64,000 bases of DNA from a bacterium (lineage in GTDB: Bacteria; Cyanobacteriota; Vampirovibrionia; Vampirovibrionales; Vampirovibrionaceae). Positions 7,920 through 16,900 of the stretch are shown in pieces (positions within the stretch are counted from its first letter, which is position 1; the number at the start of each line of letters is the position of its first letter). Location: the NCBI GenBank assembly GCA_030429585.1, contig JAUIEU010000001.1:248001-312000 (forward strand). Direction: 5' to 3'. The position numbers were made by a program, and so were the translations under genes. The notes beneath the pieces are model-generated. The model saw only the letters and a program-made list of their open reading frames with translations. It did not search any database and was not told the origin of the DNA.

Positions 7920-8663
7920 ATGTCTGGGGTTGACTGTAATAAGGCAGCATTATATACCCGATTAAGAAAAAGCTTGCCTACTAGCGGTAAGGTGGATAAA
8001 GCGGCTTTTAACACGGCAGTTAGGGGCGAATTTAATAAGGGTGAAATTGATAAATTGACGGGGTATTTTACCAAAAATGCAGGCCATACAGATGCAGCTA
8101 TTGGTGAAGTTTATGATGATATCCGAAATTATTCTGGAAGTGTTTTTATCCCATCCCTTAATCCCCTTCAAGGTGCTGTTATTGATTGGTTTAATAGTAG
8201 TAAAGTTACACAAAGCGATTTAAAGGGATTGGATAACCACATTGCGAGACTGCAACAAAGCTGTAATGGTGGTAGCAGTACTGGTGATAAATGCGAAGAT
8301 GTCAGAACGGCTAAAATGGATAAAACCAATTGGGAATCAGTGGGTCGCGATCAACGCCGGCAACATTGCCATAATGGCCTGTTTAAAGATGATAAGTATA
8401 TGACAGGTATTATTGCCCACGAATATGATGCATCGAACCATACCTATACCGTACAAAATGGCGATACGTTGTTTGAAGCGGCTTCAGCGATTAAAAAGAA
8501 AGAAGGTTTAACTGAGTCGGTATCCCAAATTACCAATGCTTTAGCGCATGCTAATCAACAAAAATATAATCAAGGCCGAGATATGATTAAAAAAGGCGAC
8601 CAATTTACCTTGGCTGAGATTCAAGCAAGTTTGAAGACCACTGGTGGTGGGGTTCCTGCTTAA
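7920..8663 (+). CDS. EF-hand-like module protein with C-terminal LysM-like domain
   Basis: 247 residues. The first 70 residues parallel the start of the divergent coiled-coil protein (MSxxxCN, KVDKAAFNTAV, GEFNKGEIDKLT), so the two are related over this module. The C-terminal part has a LysM-like pattern: YTVQNGDTLFEAASAI, a central ITNALAHAN and MIKKGDQFTLAEI. LysM domains bind N-acetylglucosamine polymers such as peptidoglycan. A middle region with several Cys and His (CNGG, CEDV, QHCHNG) is unassigned. No signal peptide is visible, so if the protein acts at a cell wall it must leave by another route. The ribosome-binding site GGGGG stands 7 bp before the ATG. Confidence 0.75.
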   Translation: MSGVDCNKAALYTRLRKSLPTSGKVDKAAFNTAVRGEFNKGEIDKLTGYFTKNAGHTDAAIGEVYDDIRNYSGSVFIPSLNPLQGAVIDWFNSSKVTQSDLKGLDNHIARLQQSCNGGSSTGDKCEDVRTAKMDKTNWESVGRDQRRQHCHNGLFKDDKYMTGIIAHEYDASNHTYTVQNGDTLFEAASAIKKKEGLTESVSQITNALAHANQQKYNQGRDMIKKGDQFTLAEIQASLKTTGGGVPA

Positions 8664-8691
8664 CCAGCTCTTTTATCAGCTTTAAGCTATT

Positions 8692-8719
8692 ACCGCCCCG
8701 AGGAACTCTCAGGGGCGGT
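8692..8719 (+). terminator. rho-independent terminator
   Basis: An 8-bp GC stem, ACCGCCCC/GGGGCGGT, is followed by TTTTGCTT downstream of the LysM-like gene. It lies just beyond the 3' end of the convergent trxB gene. Confidence 0.8.
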
Positions 8720-8724
8720 TTTGC

Positions 8725-9687
8725 TTAAGCAGTAATCAGGGTTTTAGCATCTTGGGCTTCTAGGTATTTTTCCGCATCCATAGCGGCCATGCACCCGGTC
8801 CCTGCCGCCGTAATGGCTTGCCGGTAATGGTGGTCCATCACATCGCCGCAAGCAAACACGCCATCCACATTGGTATTTACCGTGCCGGGTTCTACTTTTA
8901 AATAGCCATTGTCGTGGGCACCTAACTGGCCTTTAAACAAATCCGTGTTGGGTTTGTGGCCAATGGCGGTAAACACACCTTGGGTTTTAAACTCTTTTGT
9001 TTCGCCAGTTTTGGTATCTTTTAGGGTTATGGCATGCACGCCGTCTTCTTTGCTGCCGTGGATATCAATGACTTCTGCGTTCCAAATAAAGTCAATTTTG
9101 GGATGGTTTAGGGCTCTATCTTGCATAATTTTGCTAGCGCGCAGTTCATCGCGGCGCACCACCACGGTTACCTTGTTGGCAAACTTGGTTAAAAAGTGGG
9201 CTTCTTCCATGGCGCTATCGCCGCCGCCCACCACCACCACGTCTTTATCTTTAAAAAAGAAGCCATCGCAGGTAGCACAGGCACTAACGCCGTGGCCCAT
9301 TAGGTTTTTTTCAGATTCTAAGCCAAGCAGCTTAGCGGTGGCGCCGGTGGCTACAATCACGCTATCGGCAGTTACGGTTTCATCATCGGTGGTAATAGTA
9401 AAGGGGCGTTTGCTAAAATCGACAGCTTTTACCCACGCATTTTTAATGGTGGTGCCAAAACGCTTGGCTTGGGCTTTCATGTCTTCCATGAGCTGGGGGC
9501 CTAAAATCCCCTCGCGGAAACCAGGGAAGTTTTCCACATCGGTGGTAATGGTTAGCTGGCCGCCAGGTTGGGGGCCTTCGTACATTAGGGGAGCTAAATC
9601 GGCGCGGGCGGCATAAATAGCGGCGGTGTAGCCGGCAGGGCCGCTACCAATAATGACGACTTTGTGATGGTTGGGCGTATTGCTCAT
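8725..9687 (-). CDS. trxB: thioredoxin reductase
   Basis: FAD/NADPH enzyme that reduces thioredoxin. Counting from the chosen start, it has the FAD-binding GSGPAG (14-19), the redox-active CATC (137-140), the NADPH-binding GGGDSA (154-159) and a C-terminal FAD loop ACGDVMDHHYRQAITAAGTG. I start at 9687 (MSNTPNHHK), where AGGAA lies 8 bp upstream and the length (320 residues) is normal for the family; an in-frame start 22 codons further up has no support. It stands alone, convergent with the LysM-like gene. Confidence 0.97.
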   Translation of the reverse strand: MSNTPNHHKVVIIGSGPAGYTAAIYAARADLAPLMYEGPQPGGQLTITTDVENFPGFREGILGPQLMEDMKAQAKRFGTTIKNAWVKAVDFSKRPFTITTDDETVTADSVIVATGATAKLLGLESEKNLMGHGVSACATCDGFFFKDKDVVVVGGGDSAMEEAHFLTKFANKVTVVVRRDELRASKIMQDRALNHPKIDFIWNAEVIDIHGSKEDGVHAITLKDTKTGETKEFKTQGVFTAIGHKPNTDLFKGQLGAHDNGYLKVEPGTVNTNVDGVFACGDVMDHHYRQAITAAGTGCMAAMDAEKYLEAQDAKTLITA

Positions 9688-9860
9688 GGGGAGTGTTCCT
9701 GAAAAACCTAACTGCATGATGACTGGGGTTCCGTCGAGTGGGTATCTTACCATAAGGCGCGGCCATGGCTGGCGGGCGTTAATAAAGTGTTCGCTTTCTC
9801 TTATAGTTAAGGCCTCTCAATAGGCGCAATTGTCTGCAAGGGGGGTAAACTTTAGCAAAA

Positions 9861-9891
9861 AGGCCATCTTGCGTAGCAAACAAGGTGGCCT
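9861..9891 (-). terminator. terminator of the SIMPL-domain gene
   Basis: An 11-bp stem with one G-T pair (AGGCCATCTTG / CAAGGTGGCCT) is followed on the minus strand by TTTTGC. Confidence 0.7.
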
Positions 9892-9926
9892 AGTGCGTGA
9901 ATGGGGTGGTTAGCCGGTGTTTTTTG

Positions 9927-10706
9927 TTATGGCGTTATTAAAAACTTAGCCTGCACGCGGGCCTGCATGGTTTGTTGCCCAGATTCCACTTGTGGGGCTG
10001 CCATAACGCTGTCGGCGGCCATATGGGCGCCTCGTGCATGCATCATGGTGGGCACAGGGTTATGAGACGATCCATGGTATTGAATATCACACGCCCCGCC
10101 CAAGGTTGAACCGGCGGCATCGGCCATGATTTGGGCCCGTTGTTTGGCTTTTTTAACCGCTTGGCGCAGTAATTCGGCTTCATAAGGCGAATTATCCGAT
10201 ATATACCAGCTTAGCCCGCCGGGTTGGATGCCTTCTACCTTGGCCATGGCGCCGAATACTTTATTGGCATAGTCGGTTAATTTTGCTTTGTCCTCCACGC
10301 CTTCCAGTGTAAATTGCAGGGTTTGGCTATGCTGGTAGGCGATAGGCACGCGCCGTTGCTTATCGTGGTGTTCCCACACAGGGTGGGTATTATAGCGGGT
10401 TGTTTTTAGCGTCAGGTTAGGGATGTCTAACTCATTAATGTGCCGTTTAATGGTTGCCATAATGTGGTTGGCTTCGGCGGTGGCCTCCTTGGTGGTTTTG
10501 GTGCGCAGTTGCAGGGTGGCCTGCGAGCGAAAGGAATCGGGGGCCACCATCATTTCGCTGTTGCCGTTGGTGCTAACAACAGGGCCGGTGCAGGGGCCAT
10601 CGCTACCGTGGTGTGCCATGGCAGTGGTGGGTAAGGCGGCCATGCTACAGGTTACGGCCAGTAGGCCAAGCAGTAGGTGTTGGGTGGTGTTGGTGTGTAG
10701 TGTCAT
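9927..10706 (-). CDS. SIMPL (DUF541) domain protein, exported
   Basis: 259 residues. A signal peptide (about 1-31) ends in TTAMA. The mature part follows the SIMPL/DUF541 pattern: NGNSEMMVAPDSFRSQATL near the start, a helix of KEATAEANHIMATIKRHI type, SWYISDNSP and AVKKAKQRAQIMADAAGS. Periplasmic or outer-membrane SIMPL proteins are linked to oxidative stress and envelope upkeep, but biochemical function is poorly known. A His-rich stretch follows the cleavage site (HHGSD). It is monocistronic, with its own terminator downstream. Confidence 0.85.
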   Translation of the reverse strand: MTLHTNTTQHLLLGLLAVTCSMAALPTTAMAHHGSDGPCTGPVVSTNGNSEMMVAPDSFRSQATLQLRTKTTKEATAEANHIMATIKRHINELDIPNLTLKTTRYNTHPVWEHHDKQRRVPIAYQHSQTLQFTLEGVEDKAKLTDYANKVFGAMAKVEGIQPGGLSWYISDNSPYEAELLRQAVKKAKQRAQIMADAAGSTLGGACDIQYHGSSHNPVPTMMHARGAHMAADSVMAAPQVESGQQTMQARVQAKFLITP

Positions 10707-10790
10707 GCGGTTGTTTCCAATAAAAACTAAACTATATTAGGGTTCATTCTACTGGTTATGGAAGCAGGAAACGAGGCAATGTTCCGCGGC

Positions 10791-10811
10791 CCTAGGGTAT
10801 AGCACCCTAGG
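10791..10811. promoter_or_regulatory. inverted repeat before the gene at 10847
   Basis: CCTAGGGT-atagc-ACCCTAGG is a perfect 8-bp inverted repeat with no T-run, in the divergent region between the SIMPL gene and the membrane protein gene. It looks more like a protein-binding site or 5' leader hairpin than a terminator. Confidence 0.35.
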
Positions 10812-10846
10812 TGGCGTGTAGGCCAGGTTGGGTTACACTAAGGGGC

Positions 10847-11440
10847 ATGACGACTGCGCCCACAAAATCCTACGCCTTAACCATTGCCCCCTTGCTTGCC
10901 CCCATGGGCAAAATGCTGCTAATGGGCCTGGGAGGGCTTTTTGTGGCCTTGGTGCTGTTATTTGCGTGTTTTGTGCTGCTTGGCGGCATGGCATTGCAAC
11001 TATGGTATGTGCCGGTGGTAATGAGTGGCCTAATGGTATTGGTGCTGGCAGCGGTGTTGATACCGGTAGTGGGCGGCTTTGTGTGGGTGTTTAGTAAAAT
11101 GACTCGCTACACGATGATGGAAGAGGGCATTACCCAGGCGGCAGGCCCGGCCACACGACACATTGGCTGGTTGATGATCCGCCGGTTAGAGTGCGACACC
11201 CTGATGGGGGTAACTGTGGTGCGGGTGGTAGCCAACGAGCTAGACACCCCCATTACCGTGTACCACAGCCTGTTAGTAGAGCCAGAGCGCTTTTGGGCAG
11301 AATGGCTACAACGCTTGCCCCACACCTCTATTGTGACAGAACAAAGCAAGCAACTGGCGGCCCAGTTGCAAGGCCACAGCCTTGGGGCAACCACTCCGCA
11401 AAGCATCACACCGATGGCCCCGCAGGAATTTCGTCTGTAA
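10847..11440 (+). CDS. small membrane protein with two TM helices, unknown function
   Basis: 197 residues from the ATG at 10847. A GTG 12 codons upstream is the alternative; the ATG is preferred because AAGGGG lies directly before it and the upstream codons fall in an inverted repeat. Two strong transmembrane helices occupy about 20-45 and 52-75. The soluble part after them begins MTRYTMMEEGITQ and alternates strands, with RRLECDTLMGVTVVRVV, reminiscent of small PH-like membrane-anchored domains. I cannot assign a family. It is followed 59 bp later by metG in the same direction. Confidence 0.6.
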   Translation: MTTAPTKSYALTIAPLLAPMGKMLLMGLGGLFVALVLLFACFVLLGGMALQLWYVPVVMSGLMVLVLAAVLIPVVGGFVWVFSKMTRYTMMEEGITQAAGPATRHIGWLMIRRLECDTLMGVTVVRVVANELDTPITVYHSLLVEPERFWAEWLQRLPHTSIVTEQSKQLAAQLQGHSLGATTPQSITPMAPQEFRL

Positions 11441-11499
11441 ACGGTTTTCCAAGTGGGTAAACTATGCCACAATAGGGGGTTACTATTGTCGTTTTATGT

Positions 11500-13119
11500 A
11501 TGAACCTGCATTTAAATATTATGGCCAAGCCCTTTACCATTACCACCGCCATTGATTACGTGACTGCCGAGCCCCATTTGGGCCATGCGTATGAAAAAAT
11601 AGCCACCGATGTGATGGCCCGTTACATGCGGTTGATGGGAAAACCGGTGTTTTTTTTAACGGGGACGGATGAACATGGCACCAAGGTGGCCACCACGGCT
11701 GCCAAACACAACCTAACCCCCCAAGCCTATGCGGATAATATTGCGGCCAGCTATAAGCGTACCTGGGGCGAGCTTAACATTATCTACGACCGTTTTATTC
11801 GCACCACAGAAGCAGACCATACCCGTGTGGTACAGCATATTTGGCAGCTACTGTTGGATAAGGGCGATATTTACAAGGCGGATTACACAGGCCAGTATTG
11901 TGCTGGCTGCGAAAGCTTTTTAGCCGAACGTGATATTACGGAAGACGGCTTGTGTAGCATCCATGGTACCCAGCCAGATGCGGTGAGCGAAGAAAATTAC
12001 TTTTTTAAGCTAACGGCCTACAAAGAGCGATTGTTTGAGCTGATTAACAAGGGCAAATATGTTCAGCCAGAGTTTAGAGTGCCCGAGCTGCTTAATATTT
12101 TAGAAAATTTGCAAGATATTAGCGTCTCTCGCCCGGTGTCGTCGGTGTCGTGGGGTATCCCGGTGCCGAATGACCCTGACCAGCGAATTTACGTGTGGAT
12201 TGACGCCTTAAGCAACTACATTACCGGTACGGGCTATCTAAATCATCCCGAGCAATTTGCCACCCACTGGCCTGCCGCCTGCCATATGATTGGTAAGGAT
12301 ATTCTTAAATTCCATGCCTTGTATTGGAGCGCTATTTTAATGGCGGCAGAATTGCCCTTGCCCCGCATGATCTACGCCCATGGCTTTATTAATATTAACG
12401 ATGCCAAAATTAGCAAAACTGTGGGCAATGTGGTGTCGCCCCAAGCTTTGATGCGCCGATTTGAGCTGGATACCCCCGACCCGGTGCGCTATTACCTAAT
12501 GACGCTGTGCCCCTTTGGTCAGGATGGTAACTTTACCGAAGATGATTTTAAGGCCAAGGTCAATGCGGATTTAGCCAACAATGTGGGCAACCTGCTAAAC
12601 CGCACCTTAAACATGACCAAAAAATATTGCGGCGGTGTGGTGCCCCAGTTAGATCGTCAGCAATCCATCCAAATTAACAAAACAGAACAACAGGTTAGCC
12701 TGCGCTACGAGCCCGTGAGCGAACAAGATTTAGAGCCCATTAAAGCTGCCATGGCCCAGTACCAGTTTCAGCGCGCGGCAGAATCCATTATCCATTTGGT
12801 AGACCGCGGCAACAAGCTGGTACACAACGCCGAACCATGGACGCTGCATAAAGAAGGCAAACAGGCCGACTTAGAAAAAGTGCTGTACACCGTGCTGGAT
12901 AGCTTGCGCCAAGTGGCCATTTTGCTAAGCCCCTTTACCCCAGAATTATGCGACCGTATTTGGCAGCAGCTTGGTTATGCGCCGGGCACCCTGGCCCAGC
13001 AACGCTGGGGGGATGTGTTGGGCTCGGCTATCCCTGGGGGGCAGGCCTTGCAGCTTGCCGGCCCTATTTTGCCCCGCCTAGAAGACGAGCTGGTGGGCGC
13101 CGCCGGTAAAAAAAATTAG
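11500..13119 (+). CDS. metG: methionyl-tRNA synthetase
   Basis: Class I aminoacyl-tRNA synthetase charging tRNA-Met. It shows PHLGHAY (HIGH motif), a zinc-knuckle insert with CAGCESF and the single-zinc type spacing, and KISKT (KMSKS loop) in AKISKTVGNVV. Length is 539 residues, so it lacks the C-terminal EMAP/Trbp111 domain seen in longer MetG forms. The family normally begins close to MAKPFTITTAI, so the ATG at 11521 may be the real start; neither start has a clear Shine-Dalgarno sequence. Confidence 0.95.
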   Translation: MNLHLNIMAKPFTITTAIDYVTAEPHLGHAYEKIATDVMARYMRLMGKPVFFLTGTDEHGTKVATTAAKHNLTPQAYADNIAASYKRTWGELNIIYDRFIRTTEADHTRVVQHIWQLLLDKGDIYKADYTGQYCAGCESFLAERDITEDGLCSIHGTQPDAVSEENYFFKLTAYKERLFELINKGKYVQPEFRVPELLNILENLQDISVSRPVSSVSWGIPVPNDPDQRIYVWIDALSNYITGTGYLNHPEQFATHWPAACHMIGKDILKFHALYWSAILMAAELPLPRMIYAHGFININDAKISKTVGNVVSPQALMRRFELDTPDPVRYYLMTLCPFGQDGNFTEDDFKAKVNADLANNVGNLLNRTLNMTKKYCGGVVPQLDRQQSIQINKTEQQVSLRYEPVSEQDLEPIKAAMAQYQFQRAAESIIHLVDRGNKLVHNAEPWTLHKEGKQADLEKVLYTVLDSLRQVAILLSPFTPELCDRIWQQLGYAPGTLAQQRWGDVLGSAIPGGQALQLAGPILPRLEDELVGAAGKKN

Positions 13120-13163
13120 CCTGGTTCCTTTGTGCTTTTGTGTGACGGGGGATTGTGACTTTA

Positions 13164-13901
13164 TTAGGTTGCTACTGGAATAAGTTGCCCCAACTCAATA
13201 TGTTGTGGGGTGAGGTGGATGGTTTGGATGTGGATACCAACCCCTGCGGCTTGGCAGGCGGCAAAGGCGCGGGCAAATGCCGGGTCTCGCTCGTGGTTCG
13301 GGCGAAAGGTTGTTGCATCGCTGCGTTGGCAAATAACAATCAGGTGGCATTCGGTACCCGTCTGGTGAAGCCTGGCCAAGGTGGTTAACTGTCGGGCGCC
13401 GCGTACCGTCGGCGCATCCGGGAACAAGCAGAGCTTGTCTATAACCAAGCTTGCTCCTTTTACCTCTACCAATACGGTATTACCTTGGGGGTCGGTTAGC
13501 GCTATATCCAGGCGGCTTTTTTCGCCGGTAGTGGGGTCTACCACACTGGGTTCGTTGCGCTTAACCGTATAATCTGCAAGGGCAGGGATGACCTGCTGTT
13601 TTATGGCATGTTGGGTCACCACGTTGGGCAAGCGAGAGTAAATCGAGACCATTTCACCTTCTTCGCTTTGCACATACGGCATGGCAAAGAGGAGTTTCCG
13701 GGTAGGGTGGTTGCGGTAATCCACCACCCATACCCGTGCGCCAGGGTGCAGTAGTTCGGTCAGTCGCCCCGGGTCGGCAATGTGGGCCCGATGAATAGCG
13801 GACTCGCCGGGGAAGGTAAACTCGCCAATAAACCGGTTAGGCCGTGTCACAAACACGGCGGGTAATAGTGGGCGGCCGTCAAAGGGGTGGGGAATCGTCA
13901 T
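13164..13901 (-). CDS. sfsA: SfsA family DNA/RNA nuclease-like protein
   Basis: 245 residues. Characteristic SfsA features are RPNRFIGEF at the N-terminus, HIADPGRLTELL, the nuclease-like core SRLDIALTDPQGNTVLVEVKG and FPDAPTVRGARQLTTL. SfsA was first noted as a regulator of sugar fermentation in E. coli. The family has an N-terminal OB-like part and a restriction-endonuclease-like fold, and nucleic-acid binding is established. It is convergent with metG, ending 45 bp from it. Confidence 0.92.
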   Translation of the reverse strand: MTIPHPFDGRPLLPAVFVTRPNRFIGEFTFPGESAIHRAHIADPGRLTELLHPGARVWVVDYRNHPTRKLLFAMPYVQSEEGEMVSIYSRLPNVVTQHAIKQQVIPALADYTVKRNEPSVVDPTTGEKSRLDIALTDPQGNTVLVEVKGASLVIDKLCLFPDAPTVRGARQLTTLARLHQTGTECHLIVICQRSDATTFRPNHERDPAFARAFAACQAAGVGIHIQTIHLTPQHIELGQLIPVAT

Positions 13902-13920
13902 GCTGGAATCGTCTCATAAA

Positions 13921-13953
13921 AATACCCCTTAACGGTGTAGGTCAAGGGGTATT
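13921..13953 (-). terminator. terminator of the TPR/beta-barrel gene
   Basis: A perfect 10-bp stem AATACCCCTT/AAGGGGTATT sits 24 bp beyond the stop of the minus-strand TPR gene, with TTTAT following on that strand. It is just upstream of the sfsA start. Confidence 0.7.
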
Positions 13954-13976
13954 GAAAGGTTGGTGTGTCGAGCAAT

Positions 13977-16900
13977 CTAGTAGAAGTGCTCAAAGTTGTC
14001 ATACACAAACGGGAATTGGCTGTCGTGGTCGCGCTGGTTGGTGGCCTTTGGCATTTTTTCGCCAAACACAGGCGATAACGCTTCGATGTAAGGACGAATA
14101 ATCAGGCCGCCTTCAAAGCGGTGCCGCTGGAAGAAACCACCACTATCCAAAAAGTTATACCGCCCGTAAGCAGAAAGCCAATCGGTAAAGTTCAGGCGGG
14201 CGGCGGCGTCAAAGCTGTAGGCCACGCTAGTGGGGCTGCTATCTGCAATGCCGTTGCCGTGGGTGTAGGATTGCACCCCGATGCTGCCGCCGAGTTGGTA
14301 CTCTAAAAAGCGGTCAAACAACGAGCCACGGTAATCCAAACGCCCGGCGTTTAGGAAGAAACTTTTGGGGCTAAAGTACCCACCAAAGTCATAGCCAGGG
14401 TCGGCCAAAAAGGTGGGGTTCATGCTTACCACAGGTTGGGTCGCACCAAAGTTGGTTACATCAAAAAAGCCGTTAATGGTGTTGTTGCTAAAGCCCATGT
14501 ATAGGAATTGATACCCGAGGCGAGCCCAGTGCTTTTCGTTAAAGCGGTGGGTGTAGCCAGCACTGGCATACACTTGGTTTTTGTAACTGGTGTTACTAAA
14601 GTTTTTACCGCCAATGCCGGCAAACTCATAGGCCACGTTTACATCAACACTGGTAAAGGGCATTAGGTTGAGTTCAGCAAACACGCTGGTTTCATTAGCC
14701 GGGCCTAACCGCTGGCCGGCAAAGGCCCCTTGGTTGGCTTTAAACCCAGCCACAGAAAGTAACGAGTTAGCCAGCGTTAAACGACGAGACCCTAGCTTTA
14801 CCCGCACACGGTCAAAGGGGTCAATGGTCATGACGGCGCGGTAGTTCACGTTCATATGGTCAGATTGGCTGAAGTTTACCAGGCCAATATCTCCATCAAA
14901 CCCAACGCGGTTAAAGGGTTTGTAGTTAAGGCCAGCAGTGTACATTAGGCCAAAGTTTTTACGTGGATTAACGTTGCCACTGGGCAAGTAATACCGTTGA
15001 GGCACCACGCCACCACGCACCCGCAGTTGGGGCAGTAAGGAGAAACTAACTTGATTAGGCACCCCCCAAATGTTGGTTTTGGTGGTGTTGTTGCTACCAT
15101 CTTGGGTTTGGAACATATACCCAACGCGGAATTCTGGGCGAAGATCATCAAACAAATCATCTTCCAGGTTGCTAATGCGGTCTTCCAAATAGGGGGCTAA
15201 TTCCTGCCTAGCGCCAGGGCCGCTATAGCCTGTGGTGCGCGATGGATCATCGTAGGAAAGCATGGTTTGCCCGTAGTATTCGCTAAGGGTGTTATGCCAC
15301 GCGGCGGTATGGTCTGGGGCATATTTTGCTGTTGGGTTGTTGAGCAGTTGCTTGGTTTCCCATACATCTTGCTGCAAGGTGATAATTTGTTTTTCCGATT
15401 GTTGCTGCACCGCCTGCACGGATTGAATCGCGTCGTTTAACGCATCCAGCTCGGCATTTAGGGCATCCACATCGGCATTTGGCAGAGGAGCCTGGGGTTG
15501 GGCATGGTTGGCAATGGCTGGCAGGGCGATGGGTGCGGTGGTATAACCTGGGGTGGGGGCGCTGGCACTAAAGGTGGGTTGCTCATACCGGCAGGGGATA
15601 AGAATATCGCCTGCTGGGGTGGGTGGAGCAAAATCCCACACAATGGTGTTGCTGGGTAGGCTGCTCATGGTGTTGGTTTGTTGGCGCACATCGCGCAATA
15701 AATCCAAGGCCTTATCGGGTCGGCCCATGTATTTATGCACTTCTGCCAAGGCGGTTACCACTTCAATATCGCTTGGGTTGGCATCGTATAAACGGTCAAT
15801 AATGCGTTTGGCCGCATACTTTCGGCCACTCCACAGCAAGGCGTATGCCTTGCCCAGTTGGGCATCTCGGTTGTTAGGCTCTACCTGTAGCACATCGTCA
15901 AACACTTCCAATGCATCGCGATAGTTGCGCGCATAGGTCAGCTGTTTGGCTTCTTCAATGCGGGTTTGCATGGTTTGGGTGGTGCTGGTTTTCCATGGCT
16001 TTTGCAAGGTACTGGGCTGGCTTGCCACCGGCTGAGATGAAAAGGTGTATTGCTCGCCGACAGGGTGGCCGTTGTAACTACCGCTAGCATACGAGTGGGA
16101 ACGATTGACGTTGGTGGGGTAATCAAAGGTTTCTGGGCTTTTGCGCGGGGCAACATAGGTACCGCTGGTGCTACCCACATTGGCGGTGCTAGTCGGTGGG
16201 GTGTACGGCTGTTGCACTACTTGGGGTTTAATGGGTGGGGTATAGGCTGGCGGGGTACTGTTTGCGGCGGTTTTAGCAGATTCTGGGGCCCAGTTGGTAT
16301 AGCTGCCGTTGTATTGCCGGTTTTGGTATTGGCCAGGCACGCCACCTTGTTTACCGCTGGTTGCGGGGGTAAGAATAGCGTTGCTGGGGGCCTCGGCAGG
16401 CGTGTAAGCCTGGGGCGCGTTTCGGTATGATGGCCCGCCAATAGTAGCGTTTTCCACCGTCCAAGGGTCGTTGGTGGTGGTTACGGCCGTGGTGGGGGTG
16501 GGGTCTGTGTTTACTTCTGGCAGTTTTACCGCAATTTCGCGCAGGGCGGTTTGGGCCGCGGGGTGATGAGGATCTAGCGCTAAAATGGCGTCGTATTCGG
16601 CTTTTAAGTCATTGGTAGGGGTCTGCCAACCAAGTACTTCATCCAGCTTGTCCATCCACGGTTCAATGGTGTTATCCAACTGGGCCGCTTGTATTAAATG
16701 CTGAATACCTTGTTTGCGAGTGGCTTCATCCCAGGTGAGGTATTCGCCATAGGCACCCACCACTTTGGGGTTTTGAGAGTATTCGCTGGCCAATTGGGCT
16801 AGGGCCGCTTGGCTGTCATCGCCTTTGTGGCTAACGGCATACCCAATCAGGGCATCCATAGCTTGGGTATTGTTGGGTGCTTGCTGCACGGCACCGTATA

